Below, piece by piece: positions 7,234 through 14,870 of a DNA stretch of 64,000 nt. The notes under the pieces are model-generated. The model was given only the letters and a program-made list of their open reading frames with translations, ran no database searches and had not been told where the DNA came from. The position numbers were made by a program, and so were the translations under genes. This stretch comes from Brevirhabdus pacifica (GTDB taxonomy: Bacteria; Pseudomonadota; Alphaproteobacteria; Rhodobacterales; Rhodobacteraceae). Numbering within the stretch: position 1 is the stretch's first letter; each line of letters starts with the position of its first letter. The stretch is from assembly GCF_002797755.1 (NCBI RefSeq), contig NZ_PGFI01000011.1, positions 186,001 through 250,000 on the forward strand. Reading direction: 5' to 3'.

Positions 7234-8169
7234 TCAGGCGCGGTTCAGGGCGCGAGCGCTCAAAAGCCCGGGCTCGGCCTTTTGTGAGGCTTCCGCCGGC
7301 TGCATGGTCGCCCCGGGCGCAAGACCCGTGCCATCGACCTCGGCGCCCTCGGCGCGCGCGGCCTCGCGTGCCAGCATCGCCCGTTTGACCGGCAGCCCCC
7401 AGTGATAACCGCCCAGCCCGCCCGACTTGCGCACCGCCCGGTGACAGGGGATCAGCCAGCTGACGGGATTGCGCCCGACGGCCGTGCCGACGGCGCGCAC
7501 CGCTGACGGGCTGCCGACCCGCGCGGCGATCTCGGAATAGGTCGTGACCTGGCCCGAGGGGATGTTCATAAGCGCCTCCCAGACCTTGATCTGGAAGGGC
7601 CCGCCGATCAGATGCAGCCGCGCCCGCCCCTCGTCCAGTGCTGCGCGGACCAGCGGCTCCACCCCGGCGCGATCGTCGATCAGCTCGGCCTTTGGCCAAC
7701 GGGCGGCCATGTCGGCGAAGGCGGCCTCGCGCCCCATGTCGCCGGCGAAGGCAATGCCGCAAAGCCCGCGCTCGGTGCCCATGGCCAGCATGTCGCCGAA
7801 CGGGCTGTCGAACCAGCCGTGGCGGATGCGCAGGCCGGCGCCCCGGTCGGCATATTGCCCGGGCGTCATGGCCTCCCACCGGATGAACAGGTCGTGCAGG
7901 CGCGAATTGCCCGACAGGCCCACCGCCTCGGCGGTCTCGAGGGTGGTGAACCGCTCGCGCAGAAGCGCCCGGGCATGGCCCAGGGTCAGATACTGGTGAA
8001 AGCGCTTGGGACTGATGCCCACCCATTGGCTGAACAGCCGCTGGAAATGGGCAGGGCTCATGTGCATCCGCGCCGCCAGGTCCGACAGCGACAGCTCCTC
8101 GCCCTGATGGGTGTCGATGATCTCGATCGCGCGGCGGATCACCTGGAAATGGTAGCTTTCGTCTGGCAC
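7234..8169 (-). CDS. ada: Ada-like AraC regulator fused to O6-methylguanine-DNA methyltransferase
   Basis: 311 residues from a GTG start at 8169. An AraC-type helix-turn-helix (about residues 8-100, LSLSDLAARMHMSPAHFQRLF) is joined to an O6-alkylguanine transferase. The transferase active site is PCHRAVR, whose Cys takes the alkyl group irreversibly. The N-terminal zinc methyl-phosphotriester domain of E. coli Ada is absent, so this protein cannot use that switch and may be mainly a repair enzyme that binds DNA in a regulated way. It is divergent from nth, another DNA-repair gene, over a 118-base gap. The C-terminal 40 residues are not conserved-looking. Confidence 0.9.
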   Translation of the reverse strand: MPDESYHFQVIRRAIEIIDTHQGEELSLSDLAARMHMSPAHFQRLFSQWVGISPKRFHQYLTLGHARALLRERFTTLETAEAVGLSGNSRLHDLFIRWEAMTPGQYADRGAGLRIRHGWFDSPFGDMLAMGTERGLCGIAFAGDMGREAAFADMAARWPKAELIDDRAGVEPLVRAALDEGRARLHLIGGPFQIKVWEALMNIPSGQVTTYSEIAARVGSPSAVRAVGTAVGRNPVSWLIPCHRAVRKSGGLGGYHWGLPVKRAMLAREAARAEGAEVDGTGLAPGATMQPAEASQKAEPGLLSARALNRA

Positions 8170-8287
8170 GCCGTCCCCTCCGTCTGATGTTCCGAGTTAA
8201 CCCCCCACATCCGCCGCAGTCGATCCGAATCTTGCGCAAGCGGCGCGATGCTTGCGGGGCGCGGCCAAGCACGGCATACACGCTGCG

Positions 8288-8932
8288 ATGCGCCAGCCCC
8301 TGCCATACGAGACCCAGGTCGAGATCTTCTCGCGCTTCCGCGCGCAGGAGCCCGAGCCGCGCGGCGAGCTTGAGCATGTCAACGCCTACACCCTGCTGGT
8401 CGCCGTGGCGCTTTCGGCCCAGGCGACCGACGCCGGGGTCAACCGGGCCACGAGGGCACTTTTCCAGGTCGCCGACACGCCGCGCAAGATGCTCGACCTT
8501 GGCGAGGAGGCCCTGGTCGAGCATATCCGCACAATCGGTCTTTTCCGCAACAAGGCGCGCAACGTCATCAAGCTGAGCCGCATCCTGGTCGAGGAGCACG
8601 AAGGCGAAGTCCCCTCGTCCCGCGCGGCGCTGCAGGCCCTTCCTGGCGTCGGGCGCAAGACCGCCAATGTGGTCCTGAACATGTGGTGGGGTCATCCCGC
8701 CCAGGCGGTCGACACCCACATCTTCCGCATCGGCAACCGCACCGGGATCTGTCCCGGGCGCGACGTGGTCGCGGTCGAACGCGCGATCGAGGATCACGTC
8801 CCGGTCGAGTTCCAGCGCCACGCACACCACTGGCTGATCCTGCACGGCCGATATATCTGCAAGGCGCGCAAGCCGCTTTGCGCCAATTGTCTCATTCGCG
8901 ATCTCTGCCCATTCGAGGAAAAAACCGTATGA
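8288..8932 (+). CDS. nth: Endonuclease III
   Basis: 214 residues, the normal size. This base-excision-repair DNA glycosylase/AP lyase removes oxidised pyrimidines. Visible landmarks are the helix-hairpin-helix LPGVGRKTANVV with the catalytic Lys, the catalytic Asp in AVDTHIFRI, and the 4Fe-4S ligands spaced Cys-x6-Cys-x2-Cys-x5-Cys near the C-terminus (CKARKPLCANC then LIRDLC). The start at 8288 gives the standard N-terminus MRQPLPYE; an in-frame ATG at 8252 is possible. The stop overlaps the next ATG (ATGA), so it is translationally coupled to the PfkB-family kinase. Confidence 0.96.
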   Translation: MRQPLPYETQVEIFSRFRAQEPEPRGELEHVNAYTLLVAVALSAQATDAGVNRATRALFQVADTPRKMLDLGEEALVEHIRTIGLFRNKARNVIKLSRILVEEHEGEVPSSRAALQALPGVGRKTANVVLNMWWGHPAQAVDTHIFRIGNRTGICPGRDVVAVERAIEDHVPVEFQRHAHHWLILHGRYICKARKPLCANCLIRDLCPFEEKTV

Positions 8933-9924
8933 AAAAGCTCCAGGTTGTCGGTATCGGCAACGCGCTGGTGGACGTTCTGACCACCGAGACCGAGGAATTC
9001 CTGTCCGAGAACGGGGTCGACAAGGGGATCATGCAGCTGATCGACCGGGACCGTGCGCGCACGCTCTACGACCGGGTCGGCCCCGCGACCGAAATCTCGG
9101 GCGGCTCGGCGGCCAACACCATCGCCGGCATCGCCCAGCTGGGCGGGCGCACGGCCTATGTCGGCAAGGTGCGCGACGACCAGCTGGGGGCGATCTTTGC
9201 CCATGACCTGCGGGCCCAGGGGGCGGGCTACGACACCCGGCCCGCGCCTGCCGACCACGCGCGCGAGACCGGGCGCTGCATCGTCATCGTGACACCGGAT
9301 GGCGAGCGGTCGATGAACACCTACCTCGGCGTCACCGAGGAGCTGGGCCCCGAGGATATCGACCCCGCCCTCATGGGCGATGCCGACTGGATCTACCTGG
9401 AAGGCTACCGCTTCGACGGTCCCGGCAGCCACGAGGCCTTCGCCAAGGCGCTCGAAGCCAGCCGCAAGGCCGGCGGCCGCGGCGCGCTGACCCTGTCCGA
9501 CCCTTTCTGCGTCGAGCGTCACCGCGACGCCTTCCGCCGGATGATCCGTGACGATATCGACCTGCTCTTCTGCAACCGCGCCGAGCTTCTGTCGATGTAC
9601 CAGACCGACGATTTCGATGCGGCCCTGGCAGAAGGTGCGGCCGATGTCGCCATCCTCGCCTGCACCGACAGCGCCAATGGCGCCCACGTCATGCACGAGG
9701 GCAACCACTGGCACGTCCCCGCGACCCCGGTTGCGAAGGTCGTGGACGCCACGGGCGCCGGCGATCTCTTTGCCTCGGGCTTTCTCTGGGCGGTGGCCGA
9801 GGGAATGGATCTTGAGACGGCCGGCCGGGCGGGCTGCATCGCGGCCGGAGAGGTCATCACCCACATTGGCGCCCGCGCCGAAACCGACCTGCGCAGCCTG
9901 TTGAAGAGCCACGGCATCGGCTGA
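8929..9924 (+). CDS. PfkB-family kinase, adenosine kinase-like
   Basis: 331 residues. The ribokinase fold is shown by the N-terminal GIGNALVDVL, the GGSAANTIAGIAQLGG segment that binds the sugar, and the C-terminal signature DATGAGDLFASGFL with the catalytic Asp and anion hole. Alphaproteobacterial relatives are usually called adenosine kinases (adenosine to AMP in purine salvage). The substrate could also be another nucleoside or sugar. It overlaps nth by 4 bases, so the two are co-transcribed although their roles differ. A GC-rich hairpin (9931-9962) follows the stop. Confidence 0.88.
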   Translation: MKKLQVVGIGNALVDVLTTETEEFLSENGVDKGIMQLIDRDRARTLYDRVGPATEISGGSAANTIAGIAQLGGRTAYVGKVRDDQLGAIFAHDLRAQGAGYDTRPAPADHARETGRCIVIVTPDGERSMNTYLGVTEELGPEDIDPALMGDADWIYLEGYRFDGPGSHEAFAKALEASRKAGGRGALTLSDPFCVERHRDAFRRMIRDDIDLLFCNRAELLSMYQTDDFDAALAEGAADVAILACTDSANGAHVMHEGNHWHVPATPVAKVVDATGAGDLFASGFLWAVAEGMDLETAGRAGCIAAGEVITHIGARAETDLRSLLKSHGIG

Positions 9925-10073
9925 CGGGACCCGGCGCGGCCGCCCCGAGTTGGCCGCGTCGGATTGCCCGGAACTATGCTCGTCCCTTGCGGATTCGGCG
10001 CCTTCGTCTGCGCCCCGATATCCAGCGGGCGGCGAATAGCCCCTGCGGTGCGCGGCCACCTCTCGTGCGGCAG

Positions 10074-10105
10074 CCTTCGGCGAGGATATTTTTACGACAC
10101 TGAAG
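10074..10105 (+). repeat. Dispersed intergenic repeat, copy 1
   Basis: Begins CCTTCGGCGAGGATAT and ends CGACACTGAAG. It is one of four copies in the window. Bases 10084-10105 are identical, in inverted orientation, to copy 2. The other copies are at 17731-17763 and 51621-51654. All lie between genes. I recall similar elements scattered through Rhodobacterales genomes but cannot name a family. Confidence 0.8.
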
Positions 10106-10106
10106 T

Positions 10107-10140
10107 GCGGGGCGCGCTTGTCCATGTGCACGCGCCCCGC
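10107..10140. repeat. Stem-loop between the inverted repeat pair
   Basis: GCGGGGCGCG (10107-10116) pairs perfectly with CGCGCCCCGC (10131-10140) around a 14-base loop. It directly abuts repeat copy 1. It has no U-run, so it is not a standard terminator. Confidence 0.65.
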
Positions 10141-10275
10141 GCCCGGGATCGTTCGGACCGTCGCCGAGGCTGTCCCGGTCGCGAGGCGCGCCTTCACTGT
10201 CGGCGGTCATCGGCATCCCTGCCTGTACCGCCCCGCGAGCCTGCGCCCACCCGGTTAAGCGCGCGTGAATCCCGG

Positions 10276-10297
10276 CTTCAGTGTCGTAAAAATATCC
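10276..10297 (-). repeat. Dispersed intergenic repeat, copy 2 (inverted)
   Basis: Reverse complement of the 3' 22 bases of copy 1 with no mismatch, running to within 25 bases of the sulfotransferase stop codon. The 5' CCTTCGGCGA half is replaced here by different sequence, so this copy is truncated or diverged. Confidence 0.75.
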
Positions 10298-10321
10298 AGG
10301 CGCGAGCCGGGGGCCGCCGCC

Positions 10322-11125
10322 TCAGCCGGAAAGCTTGGCGTGGACCTCGGCCAGGTCGATCTCTCCCACCGGCATCTTGTTGGCAGGGTTCTCGAAATCG
10401 TAGCGGAAGAGTTGAAAGTCGGGTTTGTACATCTCGTAGACGAGATGCATCGACAGGTCGTCGAAGTAGTCCTCGACCGGGTGGGCGCGCTTGGGGCCGT
10501 GGCCCTCGCTTTCGTTGAAGCGCGGGATCTTGTCCAAGTCCACGGGGCATCTCTGCTCGGTCGCATCCAGCACCGATTGCATGCCCTCGTTGAACTTCTC
10601 GGTGAAGAAGATGTTGTCGTAGGTTCCGCCGTTGGCAATGAAGGTCGACACGTGACCCGAGATCGCGGACCAGTGAATGTCGGGATCCATCGGTCGGCGC
10701 CAGCGGATGGTGTCGCGGGCAAAAAGCAGGAACCGGCGGAAGGAGGCGATCTGGTCGAAATCGCCCTCGACCTCGATTCCGTAGCGCTGAATCAGCAGTG
10801 GCACCAGGTTGCCGCGGTAGCGGCGCCCGTTGCGCTGGATGCCGCAGATCTTGTCGAAGAACGAGCTGAGGATCCGGGTGTAGGGGTTGCGCACGCAGGT
10901 GAAGGCGTAGGAGCGGTGGGCGGCGACATTGGCCTCGATCCGGGGCTGGCTGTCTTCCAGGGCCCACTTGTGCAACCCGTCGGTGGCATCGTGGATGTCG
11001 CCGTCGAAGAACTCCCCGTGATCGGAATAGTACATGATCTGGCCGATCGTCGAGCAGGCGCATTTGGGCACCACGCGATAGACCATGCTTTCGCTTTGCG
11101 TCATCCAGGTGCCGGGGAAACCCAT
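10322..11125 (-). CDS. PAPS-dependent sulfotransferase (family 2 type)
   Basis: 267 residues. PAPS-binding features of carbohydrate sulfotransferases are visible: the 5'-phosphosulfate loop PKCACSTIGQIM (residues 20-31) and the 3'-phosphate loop CVRNPYTRILSSF (about 77-89). The fold resembles heparan-sulfate 2-O and chondroitin sulfotransferases. It has no signal peptide or membrane helix, so it acts in the cytoplasm on an acceptor made there. It is divergent from a GT14/DUF5928 glycosyltransferase, suggesting that the acceptor is a glycan built by that enzyme. The acceptor and product are unknown. The ATG at 11125 follows an AAGGC ribosome site. Confidence 0.82.
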   Translation of the reverse strand: MGFPGTWMTQSESMVYRVVPKCACSTIGQIMYYSDHGEFFDGDIHDATDGLHKWALEDSQPRIEANVAAHRSYAFTCVRNPYTRILSSFFDKICGIQRNGRRYRGNLVPLLIQRYGIEVEGDFDQIASFRRFLLFARDTIRWRRPMDPDIHWSAISGHVSTFIANGGTYDNIFFTEKFNEGMQSVLDATEQRCPVDLDKIPRFNESEGHGPKRAHPVEDYFDDLSMHLVYEMYKPDFQLFRYDFENPANKMPVGEIDLAEVHAKLSG

Positions 11126-11341
11126 CGAGCCTTGCCTTCCGTTCGACGGCGCTGCCGGCGCCGTTTCTGAAGCTGCAAAAAACCAAATATCCGGCGGGTT
11201 ATCAATGACCCCGTGCCATCGATGGTGTAATCAGGTCGCGAAGCGCGGCGGGTTTGCACAGGCGCGGGGGCGGTGTATCCATGAGGCGCCCCCGATGCGA
11301 CCGCAGGTCGGGGGCACGGTCGAAAGGTAAGCGTTCGCGAC

Positions 11342-12919
11342 ATGGCAAAAATCGCCTTCATCCTGCTCTGTCACAAGGATCCGGACGCGATCATCCAGCA
11401 GGCCACCCAGCTTACGGCCGCGGGTGACTGCATGGCGATCCATTTCGACGGCTCGGCCAAGCGCGAGCATTACCAGAAGATCCGCATCGCCCTTGCCGAC
11501 AATCCCAACGTGACCTTCGCGCCGCGCCGCATCAAGTGCGGCTGGGGGGAGTGGTCACTGGTCGAGGCCACGCTGAGCGCGCTGGGCGCCGCGGTCGAGG
11601 CCTTCCCCCGCGCCACCCATTTCTACATGCTCTCGGGCGATTGCATGGCGATCAAGTCGGCCGACTTCGCCCACGAGTTCCTGGACGCGCGCGATGTCGA
11701 CTACATCGAGAGCTTCGATTATTTCGCGAGCGACTGGATCAAGACCGGCATGAAGGCCGAGCGGCTGATCTATCGCCACTTCTTCAACGAGCGCACCCAG
11801 AAGGCCCTGTTCTACGGCGCCTTCCGCCTGCAGCAGCGGCTGGGTCTGACCCGGCGGATCCCGGCGGACCTGCAGATGATGATCGGCAGCCAGTGGTGGT
11901 GTCTGCGCCGCCGCACGGCCGAGTGGGTTCTGGATTTCTGTCGTCAGCGCAAGGACGTGATGCGCTTCTTCCGCACGACCTGGATCCCGGACGAGACCTT
12001 CTTTCAGACCATCGTGCGCCACCTGATTCCCGACAACGAGATCGACAGCCGGACGCTGACCTTCCTGATCTTCTCGGATTACGGAATGCCGGTCACCTTC
12101 TTCAACGATCACTACGACCTGCTGCTCAGCCAGGATTTCCTGTTCGCCCGCAAGATCTCGCCCGATGCGATGGAGTTGAAGGCGCGGCTGGCTGCGCTTT
12201 GGGCCGGGGGGCGGCGGGATTTCCAGATCTCGAACGAGGGGCGGCGCCTGCACAAGTTCCTCACGGGGCGCGGCCGCATCGGTCGTCGCTATGCCCCGCG
12301 TTTCTGGGAGCGCGAAAGCACCCTGGGCCGCGAGCGCGAGCTGCTGATCCTGAGCTGCAAGAAATGGCACGTGGCCAAACGGCTGGTCGACCGTATCCAG
12401 AAGAAGGCCGGCATCCCGGGCATCGAATATCTTTTTGACGAGGAAAGCACGCCGCTGCCCGACCTTGGGGGCATCCAGCGCACGCTGGACAAGCGCATGC
12501 GTCATCGCCGCTCGCTGATGCGCATGGTCTTCGATTATCACAAGACCGACCGCATGGTGATCTGCCTCGATCCCAAGAACCTGGAAATGCTCGAGGATTT
12601 CTTCTCGGACCGGTCGATCACGCGGCTGCTGGAAATCGAGTGCGAGTTCTCGGACGAATACCTTCTGGGCCATGCCCGGCGGGTCGGGCTTGCCAGCGAC
12701 CAGACCCCCGACGAGACGGTGGCGCAGATGCTGCCGACGATCCGCTATGACGTGGTCTACGAAAGCGACCGGATCCGGGATGCCAACTTCCCCCGGCTCT
12801 ACCGCATCTCGGAGAGTGCGTCGGTCGAGGAGAACGCGGCCGTGCTGGCGACCTTCCTCAGCGCCGAGGTGGAGACGGCCCGCGACATCATCGAATCGGA
12901 TCACCTGTTTTCAGACTGA
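11342..12919 (+). CDS. GT14-like beta-glycosyltransferase with DUF5928 domain
   Basis: 525 residues. The N-terminal half (about 1-270) looks like a core-2/I-branching N-acetylglucosaminyltransferase (GT14): it starts FILLCHKDP, contains HFYMLSGDCMAIKS and GSQWWCLRRRTAEW, and the TWIPDETFFQTIV motif that holds the catalytic acidic residue. The C-terminal half (about 330-525) matches what is called DUF5928 in Rhodobacterales and has no known role. It has no membrane helix, so it is cytoplasmic. It is divergent from the sulfotransferase, with 216 bases between the starts. Together they probably make a sulfated surface or secreted glycan. Donor and acceptor are not known. Confidence 0.8.
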   Translation: MAKIAFILLCHKDPDAIIQQATQLTAAGDCMAIHFDGSAKREHYQKIRIALADNPNVTFAPRRIKCGWGEWSLVEATLSALGAAVEAFPRATHFYMLSGDCMAIKSADFAHEFLDARDVDYIESFDYFASDWIKTGMKAERLIYRHFFNERTQKALFYGAFRLQQRLGLTRRIPADLQMMIGSQWWCLRRRTAEWVLDFCRQRKDVMRFFRTTWIPDETFFQTIVRHLIPDNEIDSRTLTFLIFSDYGMPVTFFNDHYDLLLSQDFLFARKISPDAMELKARLAALWAGGRRDFQISNEGRRLHKFLTGRGRIGRRYAPRFWERESTLGRERELLILSCKKWHVAKRLVDRIQKKAGIPGIEYLFDEESTPLPDLGGIQRTLDKRMRHRRSLMRMVFDYHKTDRMVICLDPKNLEMLEDFFSDRSITRLLEIECEFSDEYLLGHARRVGLASDQTPDETVAQMLPTIRYDVVYESDRIRDANFPRLYRISESASVEENAAVLATFLSAEVETARDIIESDHLFSD

Positions 12920-12994
12920 CACAAGGGGCCTGGCCCCGACAGACAGCGGCCGGCGGCCCGCCGGCCCACCGCATAACATCACCGAGGGACACGC

Positions 12995-13372
12995 ATGTCT
13001 TACCAATACGACGACCAGAACATTTTCGCCAAGATCCTGCGGGGCGAGATCCCCAACTCGACCGTCCGCGAGACCGAGCACAGCCTGGCCTTTCACGACA
13101 TCGCGCCCCGGGCGCCGGTGCATATCCTGGTGATCCCGAAGGGGGCCTATGTCACCTTCGACCATTTCGCGCGTGAGGCATCCGAGGCCGAGATCGTCGA
13201 CTACATTCGCCTGGTCGGGGATGTGGCCCACGAGGCCGGAGTCACCCCCGACGCGGGCGATGGCTATCGCCTGCTGGCGAACTCGGGCCCGAACGGGGTG
13301 CAGGACGTGCCTCACCTGCATGTGCATATCGTCGGCGGCCGGCGGCTGGGCAAGATGCTGACCCCCGCCTGA
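12995..13372 (+). CDS. HIT-family nucleotide-binding protein
   Basis: 125 residues, a single histidine-triad domain of the Hint/HinT branch, which hydrolyses nucleoside phosphoramidates. The triad HLHVHIVGG lies near the C-terminus (about residue 108). The N-terminal NIFAKILRGEIP and the central HILVIPKGAYV are typical. A clear GAGGGA site precedes the ATG. It follows the glycosyltransferase by 75 bases and converges on the ABC ATPase gene. Physiological substrate unknown. Confidence 0.93.
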   Translation: MSYQYDDQNIFAKILRGEIPNSTVRETEHSLAFHDIAPRAPVHILVIPKGAYVTFDHFAREASEAEIVDYIRLVGDVAHEAGVTPDAGDGYRLLANSGPNGVQDVPHLHVHIVGGRRLGKMLTPA

Positions 13373-13433
13373 GGCATCGGGCCGGGGCGGTCAGCCCCGC
13401 CCACCGGGGGCGACAGGCGCGGCTCTTCGGGCC

Positions 13434-14381
13434 TCAGCCCTCGCGATGCGCGGTCAGGTCCAGGAACACGTCCTCCAGGTCGGGTTCCTGGGTGGCGATG
13501 TCGCGGATGGTGATCCCGGCTTCCTGCACGGCGGCCAGGATGCCGGCGACGGTAATCTGGCCCCGGCGATAGGCGAAAGCCAGGGCGCCGTCGGCGCGGC
13601 GGCTCATCTCGACCCCGTCGGGCACGCGGATCGCGGGCGCATCCTCTGCCCCGCCCTCGGGGGTGATGATCAGGGTCTTGGCGTCCAGCCGTCCCACCAG
13701 CGAGGCGGTGTCCTGCTGGACGATCTTGCGGCCCCGGTCGATGATCGCGATCTCGTCGCACATCTCCTGGGCCTCCTCGAGGTAGTGGGTGGTCAGGATC
13801 ACGGTCAGCCCCTCCTCGCGGTTGAGGCGGCGCACGTTCTGCCACAGCATCTGGCGCAGCTCGATGTCGACCCCGGCGGTGGGCTCGTCCAGCACCAGGA
13901 CCTGGGGCTGGTGAACCAGCGCCTTGCCCAGCAGAAGCCGGCGGCGCATCCCCCCCGAAAGCGACCGCGCATAGGCGTCGGCCTTGTCCTCCAGGCCGAT
14001 GACCCGCAGGATCTCGTCGGTGCGCCGCTGCGAGGCGGGCACGCCGTAAAGACCGGCCTGCACCTCCAGCGCGGCGCGCGGGGTGAAGAACGGGTCCATG
14101 TTCAACTCCTGCGGCATGACCCCGATCGAGGCCCGCGACTGGCGCGGGTTCACGTCCTGGTCGAACCCCCAGATCCGCACGCTGCCGGCCGACTTGCGCA
14201 CCAGCCCGGCCAGAATGTTGATCAGCGTCGACTTCCCGGCGCCGTTTGGTCCCAGCAGGCCGAAGATCGTGCCCGCGGGGATCGTCAGGTCGACCCCGTC
14301 GAGCGCCAGTTTCGGTTCCTGGTTGCCGCTGCCAGCGTAGGTCTTGCGCAGGCCGGTGATCTCGATCGCGTTCTGTGTCAC
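13434..14381 (-). CDS. ABC-2 type transporter ATP-binding protein
   Basis: 315 residues from a GTG at 14381, where the similarity to other family members begins. Walker A GPNGAGKST, signature LSGGMRR, Walker B VLVLDEPTAG and H-loop TTHYLEEA are all intact, so it should hydrolyse ATP. The C-terminal 90 residues form the accessory domain seen in DrrA/YadG-type exporters. These work with an ABC-2 permease (YadH-like), but none is encoded on either side: HIT lies downstream and a zinc-finger gene upstream in the opposite direction. The permease must be elsewhere, or the ATPase serves a different partner. Confidence 0.88.
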   Translation of the reverse strand: MTQNAIEITGLRKTYAGSGNQEPKLALDGVDLTIPAGTIFGLLGPNGAGKSTLINILAGLVRKSAGSVRIWGFDQDVNPRQSRASIGVMPQELNMDPFFTPRAALEVQAGLYGVPASQRRTDEILRVIGLEDKADAYARSLSGGMRRRLLLGKALVHQPQVLVLDEPTAGVDIELRQMLWQNVRRLNREEGLTVILTTHYLEEAQEMCDEIAIIDRGRKIVQQDTASLVGRLDAKTLIITPEGGAEDAPAIRVPDGVEMSRRADGALAFAYRRGQITVAGILAAVQEAGITIRDIATQEPDLEDVFLDLTAHREG

Positions 14382-14514
14382 TGAGGGTCCTCTCCTCTTG
14401 CCCGCGCGGCGCGCTGCGTTATGATCCGCCAGGATTGCACCCCGCATCGCGCCGGGTGCCCAGGCCGACCACTTAGACCGGCCGGACCGAGCCGACAACA
14501 CCGGAGCCGCAGGA

Positions 14515-14700
14515 ATGACCATCGACGCCCCCGAGACCGAGATCACCGAAGCCTGGCGCGTGGCCTGCGATGGAGGCGAGGGGCCGCTTGGCCATCCCCG
14601 CGTCTGGCTGTCGCTCTCGCACGAGAGTGGCGAGGTCGAATGCGGCTATTGCGACAAGCGGTTCATCCACGTCAGCCGGGTGCCGCCCAAGAAGGGCTAG
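14515..14700 (+). CDS. CHCC-type zinc-finger protein (NDUFS6-like)
   Basis: 61 residues. The C-terminal part carries a zinc-binding set, His in LSHESGE and the pair CGYCDKRF, matching the zf-CHCC domain of the NDUFS6 accessory subunit of complex I and its bacterial homologues. A first Cys lies in the N-terminal VACDGGEG. It is a small soluble protein, standing alone and divergent from the ABC gene, with polA 170 bases downstream. In alphaproteobacteria such proteins may help assemble or regulate complex I. That role is inferred from the mitochondrial relative. Confidence 0.85.
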   Translation: MTIDAPETEITEAWRVACDGGEGPLGHPRVWLSLSHESGEVECGYCDKRFIHVSRVPPKKG

Positions 14701-14870
14701 GCCCGGGCGGGCAGGGGGCGCGTCAGCCGGGCCGGGGTCCGGCAGGCATCGCCCGATCCGCGCCTTTGCTTGACCTTCACCGCGACAGCCCGCAGATGAA
14801 GGGCACCGGGCCCGGCTGTGCCCGGGCGCGCGCGGATGCGCAGACATTCACCAGTCCGGGGGACACAGGC

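Larger units (their letters stand above)
9925..10321. other. Intergenic region with repeats, no gene
   Basis: No convincing coding frame is present. The region holds a GC-rich dyad after the kinase (CCGGCGCGGCC at 9931-9941 with GGCCGCGTCGG at 9952-9962, including one G-U pair), then two inverted copies of a dispersed repeat (10074-10105 and 10276-10297), and between them a 10-bp stem-loop (10107-10140). The kinase and the sulfotransferase genes converge on this region. Confidence 0.8.

Noticed and set aside
9974-10216. 80-codon leftward frame in the repeat-rich gap
   Set aside because: Its sequence is generated by repeat copy 1 and neighbouring GC-rich DNA, without a ribosome site or conserved look.
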